64,000 nt of DNA from DSBN01 sp041686355 (lineage in GTDB: Bacteria; Spirochaetota; Spirochaetia; DSM-16054; Sediminispirochaetaceae): contig JAWLDZ010000002.1 in assembly GCA_041686355.1 (NCBI GenBank), positions 1 to 64,000 of the forward strand, written 5' to 3'. The first letter of the stretch is position 1, and each line of letters opens with the position of its first letter. Of the stretch, positions 16,907-25,773 are shown piece after piece. Under the pieces are notes generated by a model. That model did not search any database and was not told where the DNA came from. It was given only the letters and a program-made list of their open reading frames with translations. The translations under genes and the position numbers were made by a program.

Positions 16907-17989
16907 ATGAGAGTATCTGCTGTTTCAACGGGACTATTAGCTGTGATCGCCGTTATTATGATGGGGGCGGTCTTAAAAATTGCCTCCGCTATTTTACTCC
17001 CCCTCATTATAGCAATATTTCTCTCTTTTATTCTGGCGCCCTTGGTGAATCTTCTGGATAAACTGCACGTTCCGAGGATACTCGCCCTGGTCATGGTTCT
17101 GTTAGTGCTGTTCGGGGCTATGTTTCTAGTCTATTTATTCCTCCAGACAAGTGTGAACTCCTTTATCCAGGAGTATCCGAAGTACGCTTCCCGTTATATG
17201 GAGATCAGTTCGCAGATTGAAGCCCAGGTAATGGAGAGGTTCGATATCTCCTTTGATTTTTCTACCGACATTAACTGGCAGGGCAGGCTGCGCAGTTATC
17301 TGGTAAGTTTCTCAGGTTCCTTAATCAACTTAATCAGCTCCTTAGTTTTGATTATCATATTTTTGATTTTTCTCCTGTTGGAAAAACCCTTGCTTAAGCA
17401 TAAACTGGCAAGGGCTTTCAATGAAGAAACAGGTAGAAGAATAGGTCGCATCCTTGAGCATATCAATGCACAGGTGGGACGGTATATCAACTTAAAGTTC
17501 TTTATAAGCTTGGCGACGGGCCTAGTGGTATGGCTTTTCCTGACTTTAATCGGTCTGGATTTTCCGATTGTGTGGGGAGTTTTAGCTTTCCTGCTCAATT
17601 TTATACCCTCTATTGGATCGTTTCTGTTGATACTGATTACGATTACCATGGGCGTGGTTCAGTTTTATCCGGATATGGGTAAGATCGCAGCGGTTTCCAT
17701 CTCGATGATAGCCACCCAGGTTACCATCGGAAATTTTATCGACCCCCGTCTGCAGGGGCGCCGTCTAAATATCAGTCCCCTCTTGATACTCTTTTCACTT
17801 ATTTTCTGGGGATGGATTTGGGGGGTAATGGGGATGTTTTTGTCGGTTCCCATTACAGTTGTACTTCAAATCGCCTGTGAAAATATTCCGGCCCTGCGCC
17901 CCCTGGCGATCCTTATGGAAAGCGGACATGTTCAAGCGAGTAAAGGCCCATCCCCCCTCGAATCTCCCCACGAAGAAAAGTCGGAATAA
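16907..17989 (+). CDS. AI-2E family transporter (PerM-like permease)
   Basis: The 360-residue protein has about eight hydrophobic segments and the PerM/AI-2E layout: two N-terminal membrane spans (about 8-50), a span near 57-80, a cytoplasmic or periplasmic loop (about 85-140), and a C-terminal bundle with NFIPSIGSFLLILIT and GNFIDPRLQGRRLNISPL, the latter being the family signature. Members export small molecules or act in sodium/proton exchange; the substrate here is unknown. There is no Shine-Dalgarno site, and TAAAAT (16892-16897) lies 9 bases before the ATG, so the mRNA might be leaderless or the gene may be read from accA. Confidence 0.85.
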   Translation: MRVSAVSTGLLAVIAVIMMGAVLKIASAILLPLIIAIFLSFILAPLVNLLDKLHVPRILALVMVLLVLFGAMFLVYLFLQTSVNSFIQEYPKYASRYMEISSQIEAQVMERFDISFDFSTDINWQGRLRSYLVSFSGSLINLISSLVLIIIFLIFLLLEKPLLKHKLARAFNEETGRRIGRILEHINAQVGRYINLKFFISLATGLVVWLFLTLIGLDFPIVWGVLAFLLNFIPSIGSFLLILITITMGVVQFYPDMGKIAAVSISMIATQVTIGNFIDPRLQGRRLNISPLLILFSLIFWGWIWGVMGMFLSVPITVVLQIACENIPALRPLAILMESGHVQASKGPSPLESPHEEKSE

Positions 17990-18010
17990 ATCTTTTAAGC
18001 CGCATAACTG

Positions 18011-18039
18011 TTGTCTCTTTTTTCAAGCCGCGATATAGT
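18011..18039 (+). promoter_or_regulatory. Probable sigma-70 promoter of trpS
   Basis: TTGTCT (18011-18016) and TATAGT (18034-18039) are 17 bases apart, predicting a start near 18046 and a 25-base leader before the ATG at 18071. It also argues against using the in-frame TTG at 18011 as start codon. Confidence 0.5.
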
Positions 18040-18070
18040 AATCCGAGACCTTAATATATGGAGTGCTGGA

Positions 18071-19132
18071 ATGAATAAACCTCGAATACTGACCGGAGAT
18101 CGGCCGACGGGTAAATTGCACCTGGGCCACTATGTAGGCTCAATCCTTAACCGAGTGAAGTATCAGGAACAGTACGACTGTTTCTTTATCATCGCCGATT
18201 TACACATGTTGACCACCAAACCGAGTAAAAATGACATCGAAAGTATTACTGCTAATTCAAAAGAGATGGTCCTCGATTATCTCGCGTGCGGCATTGACCC
18301 TCAAAAGTCAAAAATTTATTTGCAATCGGCGGTGCACGAAGTATATGAAATGAACCTTATTTTTGAGATGCTGGTTTCGGTGCCCCGGCTCCAACGGCTT
18401 CCGAGTATCAAGGATATGGCAAAATCTGCAAATCTGAATGAGATCCCCCTCGGACTGCTGGGCTACCCGGTACTCCAAGCCGCCGACATTCTCATGCCCC
18501 GGGCCAACCTGGTACCGGTGGGCAAGGACAATGAGTCACACGTAGAGCTTACCCGTGAAATAGCCCGCCGCTTTAACAGCCTGTATGGCGAGGTTTTCCC
18601 GATACCGGATGTTAAAATCGGAGAGGTGCCGACTTTGGTAGGAACCGACGGAAGCGCAAAGATGTCCAAGTCTTTGAATAACGCCATTTATATTTCCGAT
18701 GATGCCAAAACAGTTGAGAAAAAAGTGCGCAGTATGTACACCGACCCTAACCGTGTGCGAGCCGATGTACCCGGAAAGGTAGAGGGAAATCCGGTATTTA
18801 TGTATCACGATATTTTTAATCCGAACAAAGCCGAGGTTGATGACCTTAAAACGCGCTATCGAAGCGGCAAGGTCGGAGATGTTGAGGTTAAGGATAAACT
18901 GATAGCGGCATTAAATAACTTTTTGGATCCCCTACGGGAACAAAGGTACAAGTATCAGGCGCAGACAGGGCTGGTGGAAGAGGTAATTTTTGAAGGCACC
19001 CAGGCTGCCCGTGAAGAGGCTGGAGAGACCCTGAGGGAAATGAAAAAGGCCATGGGTTTGACCGGAGTGTGGAACCGCATAAGTCGGGGGGCGGAGAAGG
19101 CCCGTAAGCGACGGGAAAAGGCCGCTTTATAA
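18071..19132 (+). CDS. trpS: Tryptophanyl-tRNA synthetase
   Basis: This class I synthetase charges tRNA-Trp. The HIGH-like motif is GKLHLGHYVGS near residue 14 and the KMSKS motif is GSAKMSKSLNN near residue 200. The 353 residues fit the family. I start at the ATG at 18071, which begins with MNKPRILTGDRPTG as in homologues; the reading frame is open to a TTG at 18011 but that lies in a promoter. MutY follows after 25 bases and may be co-transcribed. Confidence 0.93.
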   Translation: MNKPRILTGDRPTGKLHLGHYVGSILNRVKYQEQYDCFFIIADLHMLTTKPSKNDIESITANSKEMVLDYLACGIDPQKSKIYLQSAVHEVYEMNLIFEMLVSVPRLQRLPSIKDMAKSANLNEIPLGLLGYPVLQAADILMPRANLVPVGKDNESHVELTREIARRFNSLYGEVFPIPDVKIGEVPTLVGTDGSAKMSKSLNNAIYISDDAKTVEKKVRSMYTDPNRVRADVPGKVEGNPVFMYHDIFNPNKAEVDDLKTRYRSGKVGDVEVKDKLIAALNNFLDPLREQRYKYQAQTGLVEEVIFEGTQAAREEAGETLREMKKAMGLTGVWNRISRGAEKARKRREKAAL

Positions 19133-19157
19133 AGCCTATTTACACGCAGCTATAAAG

Positions 19158-19979
19158 ATGCAGCTTTCTATACAGGCGGTAGCTCGCTTTCAACAACGTA
19201 TATGGAACTACTATCACGAATACGGTCGACCCTTTCCCTGGCGTGATACTAATGACCCTTACGAAATCCTCGTTTCAGAACTCATGCTGCAGCAGACTCA
19301 GACCGAGCGGGTTATTAAAAAATACCAGCCCTTTTTAGAGCGTTTTCCGGGCTATGCGGATCTGTCCTCCGCCCCTTTGGCGGATGTGCTGAGCCTGTGG
19401 CAAGGGCTGGGCTACAATCGGAGGGCTTTGGGGCTTAAGCGGATAGCAGAACTGGTTCATCATAATTACTCCGATATCCTTCCAGATGAACCGGATATCC
19501 TGCTGAGCTTTCCAATGATCGGTCCGGCTACCGCGGGCTCATTACAGGCCTTTATTTTTAATAAACCGGTTGCATTTATCGAGACCAATATCCGCCGGGT
19601 GATACTCTACCATTTTTTTGATTCCAAAGAGGGAGTTCATGATAGTGAGGTGTTGGCTGTGGTGAATCAGGTGCTCGATGCATCCGATCCCAGGCAGTGG
19701 TATTACGCACTGATGGACTATGGGGTGTATCTTAAGTATGCGGTTATTAATCCCAACCGGCGCAGTGCCCATTATCGTCGGCAAGCCCCCTTTGAAAACT
19801 CGAACCGCCAAATACGCGGCGCTTTACTGCGTTTAATTAACCACCAAGGCCCGCTTTCGAAGGATGATATTTGCAGGGAAATGAGTACTTTTGAAGATGA
19901 GAGGGTGCTCAACTGTCTGTCTGACTTGGAGAGGGAAGGGTTCATTGCTGCGGAGGATGAAACCTACCGTATTGGTTAG
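19158..19979 (+). CDS. MutY-like DNA glycosylase lacking the iron-sulfur cluster
   Basis: The protein belongs to the HhH-GPD glycosylases and is closest to MutY, which removes adenine mispaired with 8-oxoguanine. FPWRDTNDPYEILVSELMLQ is the MutY N-terminus with catalytic Glu41. The helix-hairpin-helix region is around FPMIGPATAGSLQAF (118-132). Two features are unusual: Glu142 replaces the catalytic Asp (IETNIRRV instead of DGNVKRV), and the four cluster Cys after MDYGVYLK are absent. The 273 residues end in a small helical domain rather than the MutT-like C-terminal domain. It could act on a different lesion. It is convergent with deoD. Confidence 0.82.
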   Translation: MQLSIQAVARFQQRIWNYYHEYGRPFPWRDTNDPYEILVSELMLQQTQTERVIKKYQPFLERFPGYADLSSAPLADVLSLWQGLGYNRRALGLKRIAELVHHNYSDILPDEPDILLSFPMIGPATAGSLQAFIFNKPVAFIETNIRRVILYHFFDSKEGVHDSEVLAVVNQVLDASDPRQWYYALMDYGVYLKYAVINPNRRSAHYRRQAPFENSNRQIRGALLRLINHQGPLSKDDICREMSTFEDERVLNCLSDLEREGFIAAEDETYRIG

Positions 19980-20010
19980 CAGCGGTTCATAAAGTTTAGA
20001 ACTAGGGTGT

Positions 20011-20063
20011 AAAAATAGCGGCGGCCTAAGCCGAATTAGCTTGTGTTACGCCGCCGCTTTTTT
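20011..20063. terminator. Bidirectional terminator between the MutY-like gene and deoD
   Basis: AGCGGCGGC (20017-20025) pairs with GCCGCCGCT (20050-20058). It is flanked by A residues on the left and T residues on the right, so it can stop both convergent transcripts. Confidence 0.85.
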
Positions 20064-20076
20064 CATTTTGTGTATT

Positions 20077-20784
20077 TTATTTTGATACCGCAGTCTCTAG
20101 AGCGACTTCCATCATTTGAGTGAAGGTTTTTTCTCTCTCCTCACTGGTGGTTTGCTCTCCGGTTACCAGATGGTCGCTGACCGTCAGCATGGTGAGTGCC
20201 TGTACTCCAAACTTTGATGCCAGAGTGTAGAGAGCCGCCCCTTCCATTTCAACAGCTAAAACGCCGAAAGCCGCCCATTGCTTCGATAAATCAGGGTCAT
20301 CATTGTAGAAAGTATCGGTCGAAAGTATGTTGCCCACATGAAATTGATAGCCCTTCCCGCGAGCAGAATTTACTGCAGTTTCAAGCAAAGTAAAATCTGC
20401 GGTCGGGGCATAGGTCATGTCGGGAAAACGCCGGTCGTTTATACCTGAGTCGTGGGAAGCGGCCATTCCAAACACGATGTCACGGATTTTGACATGCTCC
20501 TGTAGAGATCCGCATGATCCAATCCGCATCAGCCGTTTTACCCCAAAGTCGTTGATAAGCTCATGGGCGTAAATTCCAATCGATGGAATTCCCATTCCCG
20601 ATCCTTGTACAGAAACAGGTGTGCCTTTATAGGTACCTGTAAAACCGTACATTCCCCTTACCTGGTTGTACTGCACGGGATTTGAGAGATAGTTTTCTGC
20701 AATAAACTTGGCCCGCAGTGGATCGCCGGGCAGTAAAACTACTTCTGCGATATCACCTGGATTTGCTCCAATATGTACACTCAT
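20077..20784 (-). CDS. deoD: Purine nucleoside phosphorylase, DeoD type
   Basis: DeoD cleaves purine nucleosides with phosphate. The 235-residue protein has the family N-terminus HIGANPGDIAEVVLLPGDPLR, with phosphate-binding Arg, then RIGSCGSLQ and VEMEGAALYTLASK plus TVSDHLVTGE near the end, as in hexameric bacterial enzymes. AGGAGGAAGGA precedes the start. It lies downstream of the phosphohexomutase gene on the same strand with a 42-base gap. Confidence 0.94.
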   Translation of the reverse strand: MSVHIGANPGDIAEVVLLPGDPLRAKFIAENYLSNPVQYNQVRGMYGFTGTYKGTPVSVQGSGMGIPSIGIYAHELINDFGVKRLMRIGSCGSLQEHVKIRDIVFGMAASHDSGINDRRFPDMTYAPTADFTLLETAVNSARGKGYQFHVGNILSTDTFYNDDPDLSKQWAAFGVLAVEMEGAALYTLASKFGVQALTMLTVSDHLVTGEQTTSEEREKTFTQMMEVALETAVSK

Positions 20785-20826
20785 TCCTTCCTCCTTACAT
20801 GTGTGTTATATATAAATAATTTCACG

Positions 20827-22767
20827 CTATTGAATACCATCAGCCGTTTCAATCATAGTTCGGTGCCATTGCAGCAGCCAATCATGCCGTTGATGGTCAT
20901 TCCCATTGGAATCCGCCAACACTCTGAATACCGGTTCAGTACCCGAGCCTCGCATCCAGATGAAGTCGGTATCCTCACCGGCTGCATTCGAAAAGATAAT
21001 TTTTAACCCGCCCTTTTCACTTCCGCTGCGATAATCCGGGCCGAAACCGGTGCGGGCTTGGGTACCTTCATAGTTTACCTCTCGCCAGCTGACAATACCA
21101 TATTCAGTGCGCAGAAAGTCTTTATGCTGTTCCCATTCCTGCAGAAAAACATATTCCCAGCGGCGCTTGAGGGCGGCGTGGTCGTAAGTGGAAATGCGCA
21201 TTTTTGCCTCGGCTTCGTAGGCGTTAGTTGTTACAAAGGGGGGCAGAGAAGCTATAATCTGGCCAAGATTGAAATCGGGACTGTACGCTGCAGAACTCTC
21301 AGGGCTTTGGCACCATTGGGCGTATGGATTGAAGCTGGAATTCTTGCCACGGAAGGCCAGCAGCCTGGAAATAGAAAAAATTGTACTAAGGGGATCCCGC
21401 ACGGTTGAGGGATGAGTAATGTTGCCGCCGTTGGATCCCTCGCCTAAAATACGGACCTGGTAGCCCTCGGCCCGCAGCTGCTCGGCCAGGCTAACTACAT
21501 TTGCCTCGCCAACCTCAGCCCGCCATACCTCTGCAGCAAAGGCTTTGGCAATGCGCTCAATACGCATAGAAGTTGGACCATTGACCACCACTGCTTTTGC
21601 CTGTGGGAAAGGTTCTTTTGATGGACCTCCGGCATTCAGACTGTCTTCTTGAAGCTGGTTTTGCATTTGGTGTTGGTAGGAGAGCTCGGCCAGGACCACC
21701 AGCGCAAATAGCTCCTGGGCGGCAATGCGCTGGGGCTGCTGCCCGTGTACTCCGATATATACCAAATTCCCCCGATCGCCGTCGTTATCCGGTACATAGC
21801 CGAGGGTGAAAGCGGGGTTTTTGGCATGCGCCAGGGCAAGCAGTTTACGGCAGGGATCAAGTCCGGCTCCTTCAGGAACTATGGAGTGTACTATCTGGCG
21901 AGGGGTGTCGTTGTGCATTTCAACGGTAAAACCGGACTCCTGCAGGAGTTCTCGATCGATAGAGGTACTGCGGGCGCTTCCGTTTAGTTCTCCAATAATT
22001 CCAATTGGAGTGCGGTCTAAAGAAGCTGCCAAATCATCAAAAAAAGCGGATTGTCCCTCCGGCTCATTGCTGCCCGATACAACTTGGCGGGTGAAGCGTG
22101 TGTAGGTTTGAAGGGCGTTTTGCTTGTTCTGCGGAACGGCCTGAAGCACAGCCTGATATTTTGCCGTATCTGCCTGCAGGCAGATACGGCTGAGTTTTTT
22201 AATGATAAGGGGTTCCTTGAGGGCTGTTTCAAAATGGGTGATTAGCTCGGCTGAGCTGCTTCCTCCTAACACTGCTCCATTTGCCCCTCCGAATTTTATT
22301 CCATTATGACCAACAGGATTATGGCTGGCGGAAATATAGGCAAAGCCATGGGCTTCTTCATCTAGTTTAACCGCTGCCATTAGTTCCGGGGCAGCGGTGA
22401 TAAAACTTGCTTTCACTTTTACATCACGCGCAATAAAAACTCTCAGCATTACATCCATCAATACAGAGCCGGTGGGTCGGCTGTCGCAGCCAACCCATAT
22501 AAGCAACTGACGGTCATGGAGGCGGAGCATCTGCTCGACAAAGCTCAAGGCCGCTGCCGCGGCAATCATCTTATCAGCGCCTTTTACTTGAGTAGTTAAA
22601 CTCTCCTCATCCCCGTCGGCGGCAAAAACCTTCCTCCAGCCGGAGGCGGATAATATGAGGCTTCGCGCCGATTCCGTCAGCTCATCGAAGGAGGGAAGGC
22701 CATCGGGCCAGAGATCTTGTTCCGGGTCGGCGATAAATAACCCGCTGTGAGGCTCGTAGTAATCCAT
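20827..22767 (-). CDS. Phosphohexomutase (phosphoglucomutase/phosphomannomutase family)
   Basis: Enzymes of this family move phosphate between C1 and C6 of hexoses. All four signatures are present: the phosphoserine loop YISASHNPVGHNGIKFGG, the metal loop PDNDGDRGN, the sugar-binding GEGSNGG and the phosphate loop RGSGTEPVFRV. At about 646 residues it is longer than the usual 450-580, with extra sequence in the N-terminal and middle parts. A GTG at 22782 is also in frame, but the ATG at 22767 (MDYYEPHSG) is at the predicted transcription start of an upstream promoter, so I prefer it. Specificity (glucose or mannose) cannot be told. Confidence 0.82.
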   Translation of the reverse strand: MDYYEPHSGLFIADPEQDLWPDGLPSFDELTESARSLILSASGWRKVFAADGDEESLTTQVKGADKMIAAAAALSFVEQMLRLHDRQLLIWVGCDSRPTGSVLMDVMLRVFIARDVKVKASFITAAPELMAAVKLDEEAHGFAYISASHNPVGHNGIKFGGANGAVLGGSSSAELITHFETALKEPLIIKKLSRICLQADTAKYQAVLQAVPQNKQNALQTYTRFTRQVVSGSNEPEGQSAFFDDLAASLDRTPIGIIGELNGSARSTSIDRELLQESGFTVEMHNDTPRQIVHSIVPEGAGLDPCRKLLALAHAKNPAFTLGYVPDNDGDRGNLVYIGVHGQQPQRIAAQELFALVVLAELSYQHQMQNQLQEDSLNAGGPSKEPFPQAKAVVVNGPTSMRIERIAKAFAAEVWRAEVGEANVVSLAEQLRAEGYQVRILGEGSNGGNITHPSTVRDPLSTIFSISRLLAFRGKNSSFNPYAQWCQSPESSAAYSPDFNLGQIIASLPPFVTTNAYEAEAKMRISTYDHAALKRRWEYVFLQEWEQHKDFLRTEYGIVSWREVNYEGTQARTGFGPDYRSGSEKGGLKIIFSNAAGEDTDFIWMRGSGTEPVFRVLADSNGNDHQRHDWLLQWHRTMIETADGIQ

Positions 22768-22771
22768 ATCT

Positions 22772-22801
22772 ATTTGTACCACACCGCCGGCGGGTGTGTC
22801 A
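22772..22801 (-). promoter_or_regulatory. Promoter with palindrome upstream of the phosphohexomutase
   Basis: On the minus strand ATGACA is followed after 18 bases by TACAAA, which ends 5 bases before the ATG at 22767. The spacer holds the near-palindrome ACACCGCCGGCGGGTGT (22781-22797), a possible repressor site. The promoter call is moderate because the -10 matches 4 of 6. Confidence 0.4.
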
Positions 22802-22929
22802 TTAGCGCCTCTCTAAATGACTTTGGAGGTTTGCTTTTTTACTTTTTTACGGTACCCAAGAACCTGCAAAATGAGATAAGATTAAACAACGAGATAATTA
22901 GAGCGAGATATTTAGTAAGGAGGCGCGTT

Positions 22930-23811
22930 ATGCGCAAACCGGTTCCGCGGGCAGCGGCTATTCACGACCTTTCAGGTTTCGGAAGGTCTTCACTTACCAT
23001 AATTCTACCCGTCTTATCTACCATGGGGGTGCAGGTCTGTCCTTTACCGACAGCTCTGTTGTCGACCCATACCGGGGGCTTCGATAACTACACCTTTCTC
23101 GACCTTACTGAGCAGATGGAACCAATTGCATCTCACTGGAAACAGCTGCAGGTAGATTTTGATGCGATATATTCCGGCTTCTTAGGCTCAAGTGCACAGG
23201 TAGAAATCGTCAGAAGCTTTATCGATGATTTTAGAACCGAGGATGAGGATCAGCTGGTGATGGTAGACCCAGTACTGGGGGATGATGGTGAATTATACGG
23301 ACCTTTTGATACGTCGATGGTAGATGAGATGCGTCGGCTGGTGGAAAAGGCCGATATAATCACTCCAAATATCACCGAAGCAAGCTTTTTACTTGACGCA
23401 GAGCTGGGGGATACAATTTCCCATGACCAGATAAAAAAACAACTCCTGGGCCTAAGTGAGATGGGGCCCCGCATGGTAGTTATGACCAGCGTCAAAACCG
23501 ACGGCAAACCGGATGTGTCTACGGTGGTTGCATATGATCGGCAGGACGGCCGCTTTTGGAAGATTGACTGTGATTACGTTCCCGCATTTTATCCGGGAAC
23601 CGGAGACCTGTTTGCCAGTGTGCTAGTAGGCAGCCTGCTGCAGGGGGATAGTCTTCCAATTGCCATAGAGCGATCTGTGCAGTTTGTCTCGATTTCAATT
23701 CGAGCCACCTTTGGCCACCGGGTGCCCCATCGGGACGGAGTGTTATTCGAACGGGTACTCGGAAGTCTTTCATCGCCGTTGACAAGCAGCACGTATAAAG
23801 TATTGGAGTAG
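22930..23811 (+). CDS. Pyridoxal/pyridoxamine kinase
   Basis: This ribokinase-like enzyme phosphorylates vitamin B6 vitamers to make PLP. The 293-residue product starts with RAAAIHDLSGFGRSSLT, the B6-kinase signature, and has DPVLGDDGELYG and TPNITEASFLLD, then the anion-hole motif PGTGDLFASVLVG with catalytic Asp. I chose the ATG at 22930 because AAGGAGG lies just before it; the frame stays open upstream without a better site. It heads a run with the HAD phosphatase (GTG start, 4 bases on) and the MTAN-like gene. It resembles PdxY/PdxK; which vitamer is used is unclear. Confidence 0.88.
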   Translation: MRKPVPRAAAIHDLSGFGRSSLTIILPVLSTMGVQVCPLPTALLSTHTGGFDNYTFLDLTEQMEPIASHWKQLQVDFDAIYSGFLGSSAQVEIVRSFIDDFRTEDEDQLVMVDPVLGDDGELYGPFDTSMVDEMRRLVEKADIITPNITEASFLLDAELGDTISHDQIKKQLLGLSEMGPRMVVMTSVKTDGKPDVSTVVAYDRQDGRFWKIDCDYVPAFYPGTGDLFASVLVGSLLQGDSLPIAIERSVQFVSISIRATFGHRVPHRDGVLFERVLGSLSSPLTSSTYKVLE

Positions 23812-23815
23812 GGCA

Positions 23816-24658
23816 GTGAAATACCGGGGAATGGTGGTAAGCGATTTTGATGGAACTCTCTACGATAAAATTAGTGGATTCAGTGAAGAGGATCTTCACA
23901 CACTCAAAACTCTTGGGGAGAAAAACTTTCTGCGGGTTTTAGCCACCGGTCGTTCTCTACAATCGCTTTACCGGGTGGTCGATTCGAGTTTCCCCGTTGA
24001 GTATGTGGTGTTTTCTTCCGGCGCTGGTGTGTACGACCTAGGCAGGGAAGAACTGCTTAAAAGAACTGTTTTTACAGTCGAAGAAACCGAAGGGCTGTGC
24101 CGGCGTCTAATTGAGCTTGATCTTGATTTTATGGTGCATCATCCCATCCCCGATAATCACTACTTTCACTACTACCAGGGCGGAGGGGGACAAAGTGATT
24201 TTCTGAGACGGATAGAATTGTACAAAAAATATGCCCTCGACTTTGAATGGCGGCAAGTTCGGCAGCTTGAGGCAACCCAGTTTGTAATAATTACACCTCC
24301 CGATCAGGGGCTGCTGCAGAAAATACAGGCGAATTTCCAGGATCAGTGCTCCGTTATCTGGAGCAGTTCTCCATTGGATGGATCCTCCTTGTGGATTGAA
24401 CTCTTTCCGATAGGTGCGCATAAGGGCAGCGGCAGTGCCTGGCTGGCCGATAGAGTAGAAGTACTTCAGAAGGATACCATGGCGGTGGGCAACGATTTTA
24501 ACGATGTGCATATGCTGGAGTGGAGTGGAACTGCTTTTGTGGTGGCTAATGCTCCGAATGAGCTTCGACGCCGGTTTGCAGAGGTAGCTGCCTGCGGAGA
24601 AGGGGGCTTCTCGGAAGCAGTCGCTCGATGGTTGAGTTCCAGGGAGGGTAAAGCGTGA
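23816..24658 (+). CDS. HAD-superfamily phosphatase (Cof-type)
   Basis: The 280-residue protein has the HAD motifs: VVSDFDGTLYD at residues 6-16 (motif I), ATGRS (motif II) and AVGNDFNDVHMLEW near the end (motif IV). The cap insert between them marks the Cof/IIB subgroup, whose members dephosphorylate sugar phosphates, nucleotides or PLP. It begins with GTG 4 bases after the kinase stop, and its stop overlaps the next start, so the three genes form an operon. A PLP phosphatase role beside the kinase is plausible but only context-based. Confidence 0.82.
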   Translation: MKYRGMVVSDFDGTLYDKISGFSEEDLHTLKTLGEKNFLRVLATGRSLQSLYRVVDSSFPVEYVVFSSGAGVYDLGREELLKRTVFTVEETEGLCRRLIELDLDFMVHHPIPDNHYFHYYQGGGGQSDFLRRIELYKKYALDFEWRQVRQLEATQFVIITPPDQGLLQKIQANFQDQCSVIWSSSPLDGSSLWIELFPIGAHKGSGSAWLADRVEVLQKDTMAVGNDFNDVHMLEWSGTAFVVANAPNELRRRFAEVAACGEGGFSEAVARWLSSREGKA

Positions 24659-25395
24659 TTGCCCTAATCGGAGCCCTGCAGGCCGAGATGTACCATACGG
24701 CTAAGAGGATAGAAGAGACTGAGCGGCTGGAATGGGCCGGCCGGGAAATAATACTTGGAGAACTATCCGGTCAGCACGTTCTCTGTACATGGACCGGCAG
24801 CGGTATTGCCCAGTCTGCTTTGACTTCTCAATACATCTGCAGCCGCTTTCAACCGGAGGCGATTCTGTTGACGGGGATAGGAGCTGCTCTCAATCCGATG
24901 TACAGGCTCGGGGATACGGTTATTGCGGAGGATGTAATTCAGTGGGACCTTGATACTTCGGCCATTGGCGGCGGACGTGGAGTCTTTCCAGGCTTTCGAC
25001 CAGATAAATCGCAGCTGCGTGAGATTCGGACCCACCATGGGATATGCAAGAGACTTCGGGAAAGTGCTGAAAAGCATTCAAAATGCTCAACTCTAGGATA
25101 TGCGGTATATACCGGCCGTGTGTTAAGCGGGGATAGTTTTTTGCCAATCGAGGGGGGGAGTGCGCTACGTGGGAGGCTGCGAGACGATTTTCAAGGAGAT
25201 ATGGCCGATATGGAGAGCAGCAGTGTGGTATTGGCGGGGCTCCAAAATAATATACCGAGCGCTGTGCTTAGAATAGTCTCGGATACGGCTGCCGGAGAAC
25301 GCCCTGAGAATTTTCGGAGTTTTCTCGACGTCTGTTCGAATCGGAGTGCGGAGGTTTTTGAGATTTTTCTTGGCTCCATAGCCAAGTCGCCCTAG
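24655..25395 (+). CDS. MTA/SAH nucleosidase-like protein (PNP/UDP family)
   Basis: The 246-residue product resembles 5'-methylthioadenosine/S-adenosylhomocysteine nucleosidase: ALIGALQAEM at the start, LTGIGAALNPMYRLGD in the middle and ADMESSSVVLAG, whose Met-Glu binds ribose, then RIVSDTA with the catalytic Asp. It starts with GTG overlapping the previous stop (GTGA). Homologues hydrolyse MTA and SAH for methionine salvage; other nucleosidase activities are possible. Confidence 0.8.
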   Translation: MIALIGALQAEMYHTAKRIEETERLEWAGREIILGELSGQHVLCTWTGSGIAQSALTSQYICSRFQPEAILLTGIGAALNPMYRLGDTVIAEDVIQWDLDTSAIGGGRGVFPGFRPDKSQLREIRTHHGICKRLRESAEKHSKCSTLGYAVYTGRVLSGDSFLPIEGGSALRGRLRDDFQGDMADMESSSVVLAGLQNNIPSAVLRIVSDTAAGERPENFRSFLDVCSNRSAEVFEIFLGSIAKSP

Positions 25396-25431
25396 TTATT
25401 TCGGTACCGGAGTCTTATCCACCGCTGTGTG

Positions 25432-25460
25432 TTGACTTTTTTAAGCTGAGACAGTATTCT
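25432..25460 (+). promoter_or_regulatory. Sigma-70 promoter of the small zinc-ribbon gene
   Basis: TTGACT (25432-25437) and TATTCT (25455-25460) are separated by 17 bases. Start of transcription would be near 25467, 30 bases before the ATG. Confidence 0.65.
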
Positions 25461-25496
25461 TTCTACACAATTTCACAAGTTGTTTAAGGAGAAATT

Positions 25497-25691
25497 ATGT
25501 CCAAATCGCATAGAGGAAGCGGAATAAGAGAAATGGTAAAACAGGGCCGTGGTACCTGCCCAATCTGCAAACGAACCGGTATCAAGCTGATGTACGAGCA
25601 TGAAGTAAAAGAAAAGAAAATCATGGTCTGCAAGCAGTGTCATGCAACTATTAAGCACGGCAAAGCCGAGACAGCTCTGGCTGCACTCTAG
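25497..25691 (+). CDS. Small zinc-ribbon protein of unknown function (64 aa)
   Basis: The 64-residue basic protein has two CxxC pairs, CPICKR near residue 20 and CKQCHA near 46, 26 residues apart, the spacing of a zinc ribbon. The N-terminal SKSHRGSGIREM and Lys-rich body suggest RNA or ribosome association. TTTAAGGAG precedes the ATG. It has its own strong promoter and terminator and so is a single-gene unit. I recognise it as a spirochaete-type hypothetical and do not know its function. Confidence 0.75.
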   Translation: MSKSHRGSGIREMVKQGRGTCPICKRTGIKLMYEHEVKEKKIMVCKQCHATIKHGKAETALAAL

Positions 25692-25740
25692 TATTTCTTT
25701 TTTGCTTTAGCTTTTTTTAGGATGCAGGTTGAATTAGGGT

Positions 25741-25770
25741 ATAGGCCCCGTCACAAGGCGGGGCTTTTTT
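25741..25770 (+). terminator. Rho-independent terminator of the small zinc-ribbon gene
   Basis: GCCCCGTC (25745-25752) pairs with GGCGGGGC (25757-25764) around ACAA, followed by six T residues. Confidence 0.85.
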
Positions 25771-25773
25771 ACG

